A DNA stretch of 7,877 bases from an uncultured Bacteroides sp. (lineage in GTDB: Bacteria > Bacteroidota > Bacteroidia > Bacteroidales > Bacteroidaceae): NCBI GenBank assembly GCA_900556845.1, contig USQO01000086.1, forward strand, positions 1 to 7,877. Direction: 5' to 3'. The notes under the pieces were generated by a model. That model ran no database searches. It had not been told where the DNA came from and was given only the letters and a program-made list of their open reading frames with translations. A program made the translations under genes and the position numbers. Positions 1 to 5,295 of this stretch are shown one piece after another (position 1 is the first letter of the stretch; each line of letters opens with the position of its first letter).

Positions 1-74
1 TTACCCACAATGACGACATAGCCCGCCTTGCAGATCGGATTGTCCGCATTGAGGACGGCAAGATTGTGGAATAA
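1..74 (+). CDS. ABC transporter ATP-binding protein, C-terminal end (partial)
   Basis: The frame starting at base 3 gives 23 residues, beginning THNDDIARLADRI and ending RIEDGKIVE before the TAA at 72-74. A TH(D/N) triplet followed by an IA..ADRI helix and a terminal 'DGKIVE' strand is the usual H-loop and C-terminus of MacB/LolD-type ABC ATPases. The histidine is the switch residue that contacts the ATP gamma-phosphate. The Walker A, signature and Walker B motifs lie upstream of the window. The permease gene starts 14 bp downstream with its own ribosome binding site, so the two genes almost certainly form one operon and one transporter. Confidence 0.85.
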   Translation, partial: THNDDIARLADRIVRIEDGKIVE

Positions 75-88
75 GGAGGTGGTAGGCT

Positions 89-2119
89 ATGACATGGCCT
101 TTTGAGAATGATACCAGTGCTATCACGAAAAAAATTGCTAAAAACGATATAGATAAAAACCGAGTTAAAAAGGTTTTCTCGCTTACTACGATAGTCTTTG
201 CAACAGCACTACTCATGATGTTGATTATGTTTGAAAGCGGATATGAAACTACAAAAGATAGAATGGCAGAAGGGCAGCCACAAGTTGTTTTTTATGATCT
301 TTCCCAGCAGCAAATTGAGTTGTTGTATTCAGAGGAAAATATCGAATCCATCAAAGTAACTGAAACAGAAAACGGGTACGATGCTTCAATTACCATTGTT
401 GATGCCACAAAAATGACGCAATATGGTTTTTCTTCTGCGGTCGATAATATATCTTCAAAATATGACATTCATCATGTAACAAGAAACGACTTATTCATAG
501 ATAGTTTGCCTAACGGAGGACTATTAAATCAGAAAAACATGGTTCTTATGGGGGTGGCAATCTTCATTATAATTGTGAGTGCTTTAGTAATTTACAATGT
601 TTTCTATTTATCTGTTGTAAATCAAGTGCGGCAATTTGGGCAGCTTCGTACTGTCGGAATGACACAGCAGCAAACAAAGAAAATCATCCGCTACGAAAGA
701 AAAATTTTATGTAGAATTGGGGTTCCGATTGGTCTACTGATTGGCGGCCTTGCTGGATATTTGTTGCAACCTGATGGTTGGGATTGGATCGCTGCGGTAT
801 TCTGGGGGATAATCATTAGTCTTATCATCAATTTCGTTGTAAAAGTATCGTTAAATAGACCTACAAAAATAGCCCTCAGCATTTCCCCGATCCTTTCCAG
901 CAAATATATGATGGAACGCTTTGATTGTAAGGTTACTAACAAAGAAAAACGAAAATTATCTTCTTTGGGGCTAGCAATCATAAGCATAACATCACACTGG
1001 AAAAGCATTTTAGTTTCTGTGCTTTCTTTGGGTCTAAGCGGGCTTTTATTCGTCTTAGCTGCGACATACACCGTTTCCATTGATCCAGAGTCTATTGTAA
1101 AGAAAGATGTCTACCAGTATGGACAATTTGCGATTGAAACTACTGGTAAATACAGCGAGAAAGTTTCAGAGATTGAAAACTTCAAACAAAAGATAATGGA
1201 GTTTCCAAGCATTAGCAATATAAAGCAAGTTGTTGAAACAGATATTAGTTGGGCAGGGAAAAATAGCACAGGCAAAGATCAACTTTCTATTATTACCGCT
1301 AATGACTTTGCTTCTATTCAGCAATTCAGCGAATCAGGCGATTTGGATTACCAACAGCTTGTTCAATCTAACCAGATCGTTGCTGTAAATGGTGTAGAAG
1401 GTATTTCTAAAGGCGATACAGTAGAATTTACATTTGGGGATGGCACCCAAAAAATTTATACAGTGGGAGGCATATTAGATGGTGATCTGTATTCAAATAC
1501 AGCAATTTATGGCGGCTGGTTTTTAATGCCCACTGAATTGATAGCAGAAAATTCGGTTTCTTTTAATGTTTCTATTAGGTTGATTGTAAAGGCAAATGAT
1601 ACCGGATTGGAACACACCACAATATCTTTAGAGAAATTAGTGGATATGTCAGATGGATTAACACTGACGACTATGCAAGAAGCGATTGCTTCAAAAGAAG
1701 CTACTATAAGGCAGGTAGGAATATCTATCATAGGCGTAACACTATTCTTGCTTCTTTTTAGTATCATTACTTTCGCAAGTACAATCATTACAAATATCGC
1801 AACAAAAAAGCGGGAATACGCTATGTTTCAATCCATCGGTATGACTAGGAAACAAACAGAAAAAATGGCACTATGCGAAAGTTGTGTATTGGCGATAGGG
1901 AGCTTGATACTTACTCTGATATTGGGAATTATTTTAGGGCAGATATTGATAAAAGGCTTGATAAGTGCAGGGATTTTCTATTTGTCATATACATTTCCAT
2001 TAGCATTGTTTACTGTATATTGCATTGTGGTGGTTCTGATTATTTTGATGATTACTATTTCCGCTTTTTACAGTTTACAAAAAACTCCGTTGGTTGAGAG
2101 ATTACGGATTGTAGACTAA
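89..2119 (+). CDS. FtsX-type ABC transporter permease, 676 aa
   Basis: This is the membrane subunit of an ABC exporter that pairs with the ATPase ending 14 bp upstream. GGAGGT at 75-80 sets the ATG at 89. Eight hydrophobic segments are visible at about residues 29-48, 151-175, 209-226, 232-254, 305-327, 542-569, 598-622 and 636-660. Two soluble domains, roughly residues 50-150 and 328-540, would lie outside the cell. Each half carries the FtsX coupling-helix motif: QFGQLRTVGMTQQQTKK near 182-198 and REYAMFQSIGMTRKQTEK near 575-592. Permeases of this shape in Firmicutes often export or sense antimicrobial peptides, frequently beside a two-component system; none is visible here, though it could lie upstream. 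The substrate cannot be read from the sequence. The gene is noticeably more AT-rich than the integration module. Confidence 0.92.
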   Translation: MTWPFENDTSAITKKIAKNDIDKNRVKKVFSLTTIVFATALLMMLIMFESGYETTKDRMAEGQPQVVFYDLSQQQIELLYSEENIESIKVTETENGYDASITIVDATKMTQYGFSSAVDNISSKYDIHHVTRNDLFIDSLPNGGLLNQKNMVLMGVAIFIIIVSALVIYNVFYLSVVNQVRQFGQLRTVGMTQQQTKKIIRYERKILCRIGVPIGLLIGGLAGYLLQPDGWDWIAAVFWGIIISLIINFVVKVSLNRPTKIALSISPILSSKYMMERFDCKVTNKEKRKLSSLGLAIISITSHWKSILVSVLSLGLSGLLFVLAATYTVSIDPESIVKKDVYQYGQFAIETTGKYSEKVSEIENFKQKIMEFPSISNIKQVVETDISWAGKNSTGKDQLSIITANDFASIQQFSESGDLDYQQLVQSNQIVAVNGVEGISKGDTVEFTFGDGTQKIYTVGGILDGDLYSNTAIYGGWFLMPTELIAENSVSFNVSIRLIVKANDTGLEHTTISLEKLVDMSDGLTLTTMQEAIASKEATIRQVGISIIGVTLFLLLFSIITFASTIITNIATKKREYAMFQSIGMTRKQTEKMALCESCVLAIGSLILTLILGIILGQILIKGLISAGIFYLSYTFPLALFTVYCIVVVLIILMITISAFYSLQKTPLVERLRIVD

Positions 2120-2152
2120 GGAAGTAGACCCAACTAATATAAAAGTGTCCGA

Positions 2153-2211
2153 GCGTTGTAACATTTCACCCCGATTTTCATTGAAATTTCTTAGCCGCTG
2201 TAACACTTCGC
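2153..2211. repeat. Pair of short direct repeats upstream of the 86-aa gene
   Basis: Two related 15-bp stretches built on TGTAACAYTTC occur about 42 bp apart in the 144-bp gap after the permease gene, with GTAAC at 2158-2162 and 2200-2204. They are on the same strand and the spacing is close to four helical turns, so they could be a pair of regulator binding sites. No convincing -35/-10 pair was found in the gap, so the reading is weak. Confidence 0.25.
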
Positions 2212-2263
2212 GGACATTGGGGTTTTACAATACCCTTATCAACAAAAGTGAGGAGGCGACGCA

Positions 2264-2524
2264 ATGGAACTGACCCCGACATTGATTTTGAATCTGGCGC
2301 TGCTGATCGTCCCGCCCGTTGTCCTTGTGCTGGTGTTCCGGCAATGGCTGGCCCGGCAAATCCGTTGGACGGTTGCCTTGACTGCTCTCTGTGATGTTCT
2401 CCTGTTTTGGGATGAACTGTTCTACTATGAGAGCTTCGGCCTATTCGCTGTGCTGATTCAGGTGCAGTTGGCGGCCACCGGCGTAGCAGCGTTCCGCATT
2501 TACTACAAACAAGGAAAAGGTTGA
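2264..2524 (+). CDS. Small hydrophobic membrane protein, 86 aa, unknown function
   Basis: AGGAGG at 2251-2256, seven bases before the ATG, supports the start. The product is strongly hydrophobic with likely membrane segments near residues 7-25 and 56-78 and a possible third at about 36-50, plus a short basic tail ending YYKQGKG. I do not recognise the family. The coding sequence is clearly GC-richer than the permease before it and the VanZ region after it, so it probably came from a different source. Its last 18 codons and about 17 bases of trailing sequence recur at 3808-3880, where the rest of the gene is missing. The gene is a plausible real accessory gene, given its strong ribosome binding site and clean frame, but no function can be assigned. 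Confidence 0.7.
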   Translation: MELTPTLILNLALLIVPPVVLVLVFRQWLARQIRWTVALTALCDVLLFWDELFYYESFGLFAVLIQVQLAATGVAAFRIYYKQGKG

Positions 2525-2583
2525 ACAGAAAATAGGTATCATCAATCAAAAATATCCGAAAAATATCATCGGAGGTATAACTT

Positions 2584-2841
2584 ATGGAAAAAGAAACGAT
2601 GGGAACTGTAATTTCAGTTACAAAACAATGGTGGTTAAAAGTGAATCGTAAACCTGTCCGCGCTCACGCTATGGATGGCGCAGCCTTTCCGCATACTATC
2701 AAGGTCAAATATACGATAGACGGCAAAGATTACATCTGCCGAAAATGGATTGGTGCAGGAAACAAAGTTCCTGACAAGGGAACAACGATTAAAGTTACCT
2801 ATTATGAAGATAAGCCATCGAAAGCAAGAATTGAGCTGTAA
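2584..2841 (+). CDS. Small soluble protein, 85 aa, unknown function
   Basis: GGAGGT at 2571-2576 lies seven bases before the ATG. The product begins MEKETMGTVISVTKQWWLKV and is basic, without membrane segments or a signal peptide. The alternating pattern of the middle (TIKVKYTIDGKDYICRKW) and end (TTIKVTYYEDKPSKARIEL) suggests a small beta-sandwich. The repeated 'V.YTIDGK' and 'V.YYEDKPSKAR' strands recall DUF3592-like domains, but that is only an impression of fold. Similar short proteins are, to my memory, common in gut Firmicutes and are sometimes mislabelled as transporter parts. The gene lies in the segment that copy A of the repeat has and copy B lacks. Function is unknown. Confidence 0.7.
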   Translation: MEKETMGTVISVTKQWWLKVNRKPVRAHAMDGAAFPHTIKVKYTIDGKDYICRKWIGAGNKVPDKGTTIKVTYYEDKPSKARIEL

Positions 2842-2942
2842 TCATCGGAAGAATTGATGTATAGAAGTAGCAAAATTTGTGATTTGGATTTTCTATTGTC
2901 AAAATATTATTGATACTTAATACCGTGGAAAGGAGATTTTTT

Positions 2943-3134
2943 ATGAGTAAATCTGAAAATAATCACGATAATAGTGATTTTCAAATGTTGAAGGAGGAAA
3001 TTTCCGAAAGCGAATATCAAAATGCCCAATATGAAGCTGAAAAGAAAAAGCATATGTCTTATTGGGTAATGATTATTGCGCCATTCATTATGATACTTGT
3101 AATATTTATATTTTATTATTGCTTTTATCGGTAG
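2943..3134 (+). CDS. 63-aa single-pass membrane protein, copy A
   Basis: The start at 2943 is chosen over the in-frame TTG at 2910 because AGGAG at 2931-2935 lies seven bases upstream of the ATG and copy B begins at the same residue. The first 38 residues are polar and charged (KSEN...LKEEISESEYQNAQYEAEKKK), with a helical, coiled-coil-like look. Residues 39-61 form one membrane segment, so the protein is probably tail-anchored with its N-terminus in the cytoplasm. It precedes the VanZ-like gene by 36 bp and is probably co-transcribed with it. Copy B at 3910 is 48/63 identical. No known family is recognised. Confidence 0.72.
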   Translation: MSKSENNHDNSDFQMLKEEISESEYQNAQYEAEKKKHMSYWVMIIAPFIMILVIFIFYYCFYR

Positions 3135-3170
3135 AATTTATTTTTCACATTATGAAGGAGGTTAATAAAT

Positions 3171-3785
3171 ATGTCTATTATGGAAATTTTAATTCGCTCA
3201 ATAAGTGGGTACATTTTTATCATTCCGGGAATTATATTGTATTTTGGGGCATTAAGAAAATCTGCAAAAAGACAAATACTACTTCATATTACAACAGCAT
3301 TTATATTTTGCTATTACCTAATTGGTATTTTGACAATGACAGGTATTGGCAAGCTGAAAGCATTTGAACCAACATTAGTACTTGTTCCTTTTCGAGATAT
3401 GATAAGCGGGCCGATAGATACTATACTAAATATTATTCTATTTGTCCCACTGGGATTTTTCCTACCGTTACTGTATAAGAAATATGGGCATATTGGCAGT
3501 GTTGCATTGGTTAGTTTTCTTTTGTCACTATCTATTGAAATTGTCCAGATGTTCGGTAGAGGAGCGACAGATATAAATGATTTAATAACGAATACGGTTG
3601 GGGCGTGTTTAGGATTTTTTATTTATCAGTTATTATCTAAATTGGTTTCAAAAGAATTATGTAGAAAATTTCAATCCTATAATATCAATGAGGGAACAGA
3701 ATTATTATTCTTTATAATCTACTCATTTGTAATTATGGTCACAATCCAGCCTATAATCATTAGCACTTTATTTCATTTAGCTTAA
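3171..3785 (+). CDS. VanZ-family membrane protein, 204 aa
   Basis: AAGGAGG at 3155-3161, nine bases before the ATG, supports the start. The product is a multi-pass membrane protein with about five hydrophobic stretches. It contains the VanZ signature pieces in order: LVPF near residue 71, NIILFVPLGF at 87-96, then SIEIVQMF.RGATDINDLITNTVGACLG at about 121-148, including the conserved E, Q, R and the D..D pair. VanZ of Tn1546 gives low-level teicoplanin resistance by an unsettled mechanism; family members are common and many have no known role. Here it is not beside vanHAX-type genes, so resistance is only a possibility. The gene is strongly AT-rich and is bracketed by two copies of a 63-aa gene, which suggests it was captured or moved as a unit. 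Confidence 0.9.
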   Translation: MSIMEILIRSISGYIFIIPGIILYFGALRKSAKRQILLHITTAFIFCYYLIGILTMTGIGKLKAFEPTLVLVPFRDMISGPIDTILNIILFVPLGFFLPLLYKKYGHIGSVALVSFLLSLSIEIVQMFGRGATDINDLITNTVGACLGFFIYQLLSKLVSKELCRKFQSYNINEGTELLFFIIYSFVIMVTIQPIIISTLFHLA

Positions 3786-3807
3786 TATATATACTGTTTC
3801 CCTGAAT

Positions 3808-3861
3808 GCGACCACCGGCGCAGCAGCGTTCCGCATTTACAACAAACAAAGAAAAGGTTGA
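3808..3861 (+). pseudogene. 3' remnant of the 86-aa membrane protein gene
   Basis: The frame reads ATTGAAAFRIYNKQRKG and then TGA, against AATGVAAFRIYYKQGKG at the end of the gene at 2264-2524. Nothing before 3808 matches the upstream part of that gene, and there is no start codon or ribosome binding site. This is a 54-bp leftover of a duplication, not a gene. Confidence 0.85.
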
Positions 3862-3909
3862 ATAGAAAATAGGTAGCATGATATTTAATACCACGGAAAG
3901 GAGATTTTT

Positions 3910-4101
3910 ATGAGTAAATCTGAAAATAAACATAATAATAGAGATCTTCAAATGTTGAAGGAGGAAGTTTCTGAAAGCGAATATCAAAATGCACAATATG
4001 AAGCTGAAAAGAAAGAACACATCTCTTATTGGTTAATTATTATTGCTCCTATCATTATGACACTTGCAATACTTATACTTTATTATTGCTTTTGTCGGTA
4101 G
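3910..4101 (+). CDS. 63-aa single-pass membrane protein, copy B
   Basis: This is a paralogue of the gene at 2943, preceded by the same GGAAAGGAGATTTTT leader. The reading frame is intact with 48/63 residues identical. Of the 22 base differences by eye, six are silent and 16 change residues. Nine of the 15 changed residues fall in the last 26 positions, the membrane segment. The polar N-terminal half (MLKEEVSESEYQNAQYEAEKK) is well kept. Keeping an open frame despite the drift argues that both copies are or recently were expressed. The role is unknown. The gene is the last AT-rich cargo before the GC-rich backbone begins near 4126. Confidence 0.7.
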   Translation: MSKSENKHNNRDLQMLKEEVSESEYQNAQYEAEKKEHISYWLIIIAPIIMTLAILILYYCFCR

Positions 4102-4125
4102 AATTTAGTTTGAATCAATCTAAAC

Positions 4126-4240
4126 ATCTGCCTCCCCGGCGGGGAAAAGAAAAAAACCGCTGGCAGGCAGATCATTTCCCATGCAAACCCACATAGCTGA
4201 TACGGCGGTTTTGAGTAAATCAAGGCCGCCGTTTCTGTTT
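4126..4240 (+). promoter_or_regulatory. Overlapping hairpins resembling a transcription attenuator
   Basis: Three exact inverted repeats overlap so that neighbours cannot form together. H1: ATCTGCCT (4126-4133) with AGGCAGAT (4165-4172), with an inner CCCC/GGGG stem at 4134-4144. H2: AAAACCGC (4153-4160) with GCGGTTTT (4205-4212). H3: ACGGCGG (4202-4208) with CCGCCGT (4226-4232), followed by TTCTGTTT. H2 shares bases with both H1 and H3, the geometry of an anti-terminator between two alternatives, with H3 as a weak terminator. Tn916 itself controls tet(M) by leader attenuation, so such control at this position of the element has precedent. No promoter upstream could be called with confidence. 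Confidence 0.45.
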
Positions 4241-4306
4241 GCTTCGACGACCCCTGCACCGTGTTCTGGCATGGCGGCTTTAGGAGGGAGCCGCCATGCA
4301 ATGTAA
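4181..4306 (+). CDS. Candidate 41-aa leader reading frame
   Basis: The ATG at 4181 opens a frame starting MQTHIADTAVLSKSRPPFLF and ending GGSRHAM before TAA at 4304-4306. The start lies in the loop of hairpin H2, and the frame runs through H3 and the next hairpin, so a translating ribosome would decide which structures form. There is no good Shine-Dalgarno sequence (only a weak AGGCAG about ten bases upstream). The stop overlaps the start of the 35-aa frame at 4296, as in translationally coupled pairs. It may be a leader peptide or only chance. No family is recognised. Confidence 0.3.
   Translation: MQTHIADTAVLSKSRPPFLFASTTPAPCSGMAALGGSRHAM
4269..4299 (+). promoter_or_regulatory. Hairpin presenting a ribosome binding site in its loop
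   Basis: GCATGGCGGCT (4269-4279) is the exact complement of AGCCGCCATGC (4289-4299), an 11-bp stem. The nine-base loop TTAGGAGGG holds a near-perfect Shine-Dalgarno sequence. The ATG at 4296 is buried in the 3' arm. Translation of the 35-aa frame would therefore need the stem opened, for example by a ribosome completing the 41-aa frame. Confidence 0.5.
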
Positions 4307-4403
4307 ACCATATCGACAGAATCCGACAGGGATAAGCCTGTCAAAAAAAGCCGTCCCCCGGCAGCGGGGACAAGCGGCTGTGCGTATGTACTATACCATG
4401 TAG
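4296..4403 (+). CDS. Candidate 35-aa peptide, unknown
   Basis: AGGAGGG at 4282-4288 is seven bases before the ATG, the best initiation signal in the stretch 4102-4614. The peptide starts MQCKPYRQNPTG and ends VRMYYTM before TAG at 4401-4403. It is strongly basic (about eight Arg/Lys) with no hydrophobic segment. A GTCCCC/GGGGAC hairpin (4353-4358 with 4366-4371) sits inside the frame, and a terminator-like hairpin follows 24 bp after the stop. The arrangement suits a short regulatory or leader peptide upstream of the sigma-like gene. No family is recognised, and it may be non-functional. Confidence 0.4.
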   Translation: MQCKPYRQNPTGISLSKKAVPRQRGQAAVRMYYTM

Positions 4404-4426
4404 GGAAAGAACATATTGCTTTTTGT

Positions 4427-4470
4427 TTCGCCCTGTGGGTCTTTGACCTGCCGGGCGAATTTTGTTGTTT
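4427..4470 (+). terminator. Terminator-like hairpin before the regulatory module
   Basis: TTCGCCC (4427-4433) pairs with GGGCGAA (4453-4459). Inside, GGTC/GACC forms a second stem around a TTT loop, and the hairpin is followed by TTTTGTTGTTT. This looks like an intrinsic terminator or attenuator separating the leader frames from the sigma-like gene 145 bp downstream. The T tract is interrupted, so termination may be partial. Confidence 0.5.
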
Positions 4471-4590
4471 CCTGCGGCCTGCTATCCGGCGCAAAAAGAA
4501 ATTTCAAAAAAGTGAAAAAAGGAGGCGTTTAGCGGGCAGCCAGAGAGATTCCATTCGCTCTATTGGCGGAAAGGGAGAGAACCACCACAT

Positions 4591-4607
4591 CCCCCATAGA
4601 AAGGGGG
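4591..4607 (+). promoter_or_regulatory. Stem covering the ribosome binding site of the sigma-like gene
   Basis: CCCCC at 4591-4595 can pair with GGGGG at 4603-4607 across a seven-base loop. The G run is the core of the AAAGGGGG Shine-Dalgarno sequence that sets the ATG at 4615. The stem is short but all G-C, so it could lower translation of the regulator. Confidence 0.35.
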
Positions 4608-4614
4608 TGAGAAG

Positions 4615-5046
4615 ATGGAAGCGATCCCCCGCAAATACGGTGAATGGAGCCAGTTTGACCGCTATTGCAAGCTGGTTCTGTACCATGAGGCGATAGATTA
4701 TCTGCGGGAAATGAAATGCCGCCGCGACCGTGAAGTGTCGCTGGACGCTGTTTCCCCGGCTGATTGGGACAAGCTCTCGACCGTAGATCGGTATTCCTGC
4801 GACAGCTTTACATTCAGTTCGCATGGCTATGACCTACATATCGACAACGAGCTTGTGGCCGAAGCGTTTGCCAGCCTGCCAAAAGACGAGCAGAGTATTT
4901 TGATTCTCCGCTTTGTTCTGGATTTGACTGACGAAGAAATCGGCCGCCTGATGGGAATGTCCCGCAGCGCAGTACAGCGCCACAGGACAAGCACCCTGAA
5001 AGACTTGCGTATAAAATTGATGGCGTTCATGCCGGAGGGAGGTTAA
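4615..5046 (+). CDS. Sigma-70-like regulator, Tn916 ORF7 type, 143 aa
   Basis: The start is set by AAAGGGGG at 4600-4607, seven bases before the ATG. Residues 86-133 form a clear sigma region 4 helix-turn-helix: SLPKDEQSILILRF, then LTDEEIGRLMGMSRSAVQRHR and a basic recognition-helix end. The N-terminal part (YHEAIDYLREMKCRRDREVSLD) matches the short region-2-like segment of the small sigma factors carried by Tn916-like elements. In Tn916, ORF7 and ORF8 raise transcription of the excision and transfer genes; a similar job is likely here. The ORF8-like gene starts six bases after this gene's stop, so the two are co-transcribed. The usual Tn916 ORF9 repressor gene is not seen beside it. Confidence 0.88.
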   Translation: MEAIPRKYGEWSQFDRYCKLVLYHEAIDYLREMKCRRDREVSLDAVSPADWDKLSTVDRYSCDSFTFSSHGYDLHIDNELVAEAFASLPKDEQSILILRFVLDLTDEEIGRLMGMSRSAVQRHRTSTLKDLRIKLMAFMPEGG

Positions 5047-5052
5047 ACGCGG

Positions 5053-5295
5053 ATGAAGCAATCCAGTTACAAGGGCAAAAGCCCTCTGCCTGATTTTGTG
5101 ATCGACGCGGCCTGCGCCGGTAACGCCGAAGCCGTGGAGCGTGTCTTGCAGCATTACGACGGCTATATCAATAAGCTGTGTACCCGGACGCTCTATGACG
5201 GCAGCGGCCAGCCTCATATCTGCATTGACGAGTATATGAAGCGCCGATTGCAAATCAAGCTGATCCATTCCATCGTTAGTCCCATTGGCGACTGA
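5053..5295 (+). CDS. Tn916 ORF8-like helix-turn-helix protein, 80 aa
   Basis: The start lies six bases after the sigma-like gene; its Shine-Dalgarno sequence (GGAGGGAGG, about 5035-5043) is inside the end of that gene, so translation is probably coupled. The product is a small acidic/basic protein with the pattern PLPDFVIDAACAGNAEAVERVLQHYDGYINKLCTR in its first half and a terminal basic helix EYMKRRLQIKLIHSI. This matches the HTH_16-type domain of ORF8 proteins in Tn916-like elements. It resembles the region 2 face of a sigma factor, and it has been proposed that ORF7 and ORF8 act together. The family match is from memory of the motif; the role is inferred from the pair. Confidence 0.83.
   Translation: MKQSSYKGKSPLPDFVIDAACAGNAEAVERVLQHYDGYINKLCTRTLYDGSGQPHICIDEYMKRRLQIKLIHSIVSPIGD

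Larger units (their letters stand above)
2471..3146 (+). repeat. Direct repeat, copy A (tail of 86-aa gene, 63-aa gene)
   Basis: Two blocks of this interval are found again at 3808-4110: the end of the 86-aa gene with trailing sequence (2471-2541), and the ribosome binding site plus the complete 63-aa gene (2912 to about 3146). Between them, copy A alone carries roughly 370 bp holding the 85-aa gene. Homology fades just after the shared CGGTAGAATTTA that follows the 63-aa reading frame. Confidence 0.85.
3808..4110 (+). repeat. Direct repeat, copy B (shortened)
   Basis: This copy contains the last 18 codons and trailing bases of the 86-aa gene (3808-3880), joined almost directly to the ribosome binding site and complete 63-aa gene. 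The roughly 370 bp between these blocks in copy A are absent. The two copies of the 63-aa reading frame differ at 22 of 192 bases by eye. Starts of the two 63-aa genes lie 967 bp apart in the same orientation, so recombination between them would remove the VanZ gene. Confidence 0.85.

Noticed and set aside
2910..2942. In-frame TTG start giving 11 extra residues to the 63-aa protein
   Set aside because: It lacks a ribosome binding site, the ATG at 2943 has a good one, and the paralogue at 3910 starts at the same residue.
4120..4494. 124-codon minus-strand frame across the leader region
   Set aside because: There is no ribosome binding site, the translation is rich in Pro/Gly/Arg without pattern, and it lies opposite dense RNA-like inverted repeats that better explain the sequence.
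4307..4696. Long stop-free stretch on the plus strand in the frame of the 41-aa reading frame, continuing into the sigma-like gene
   Set aside because: It has no ATG/GTG/TTG start with a ribosome binding site, its translation is Lys/Arg-rich low-quality sequence, and the end overlaps the sigma-like gene. It is probably chance in GC-rich DNA.
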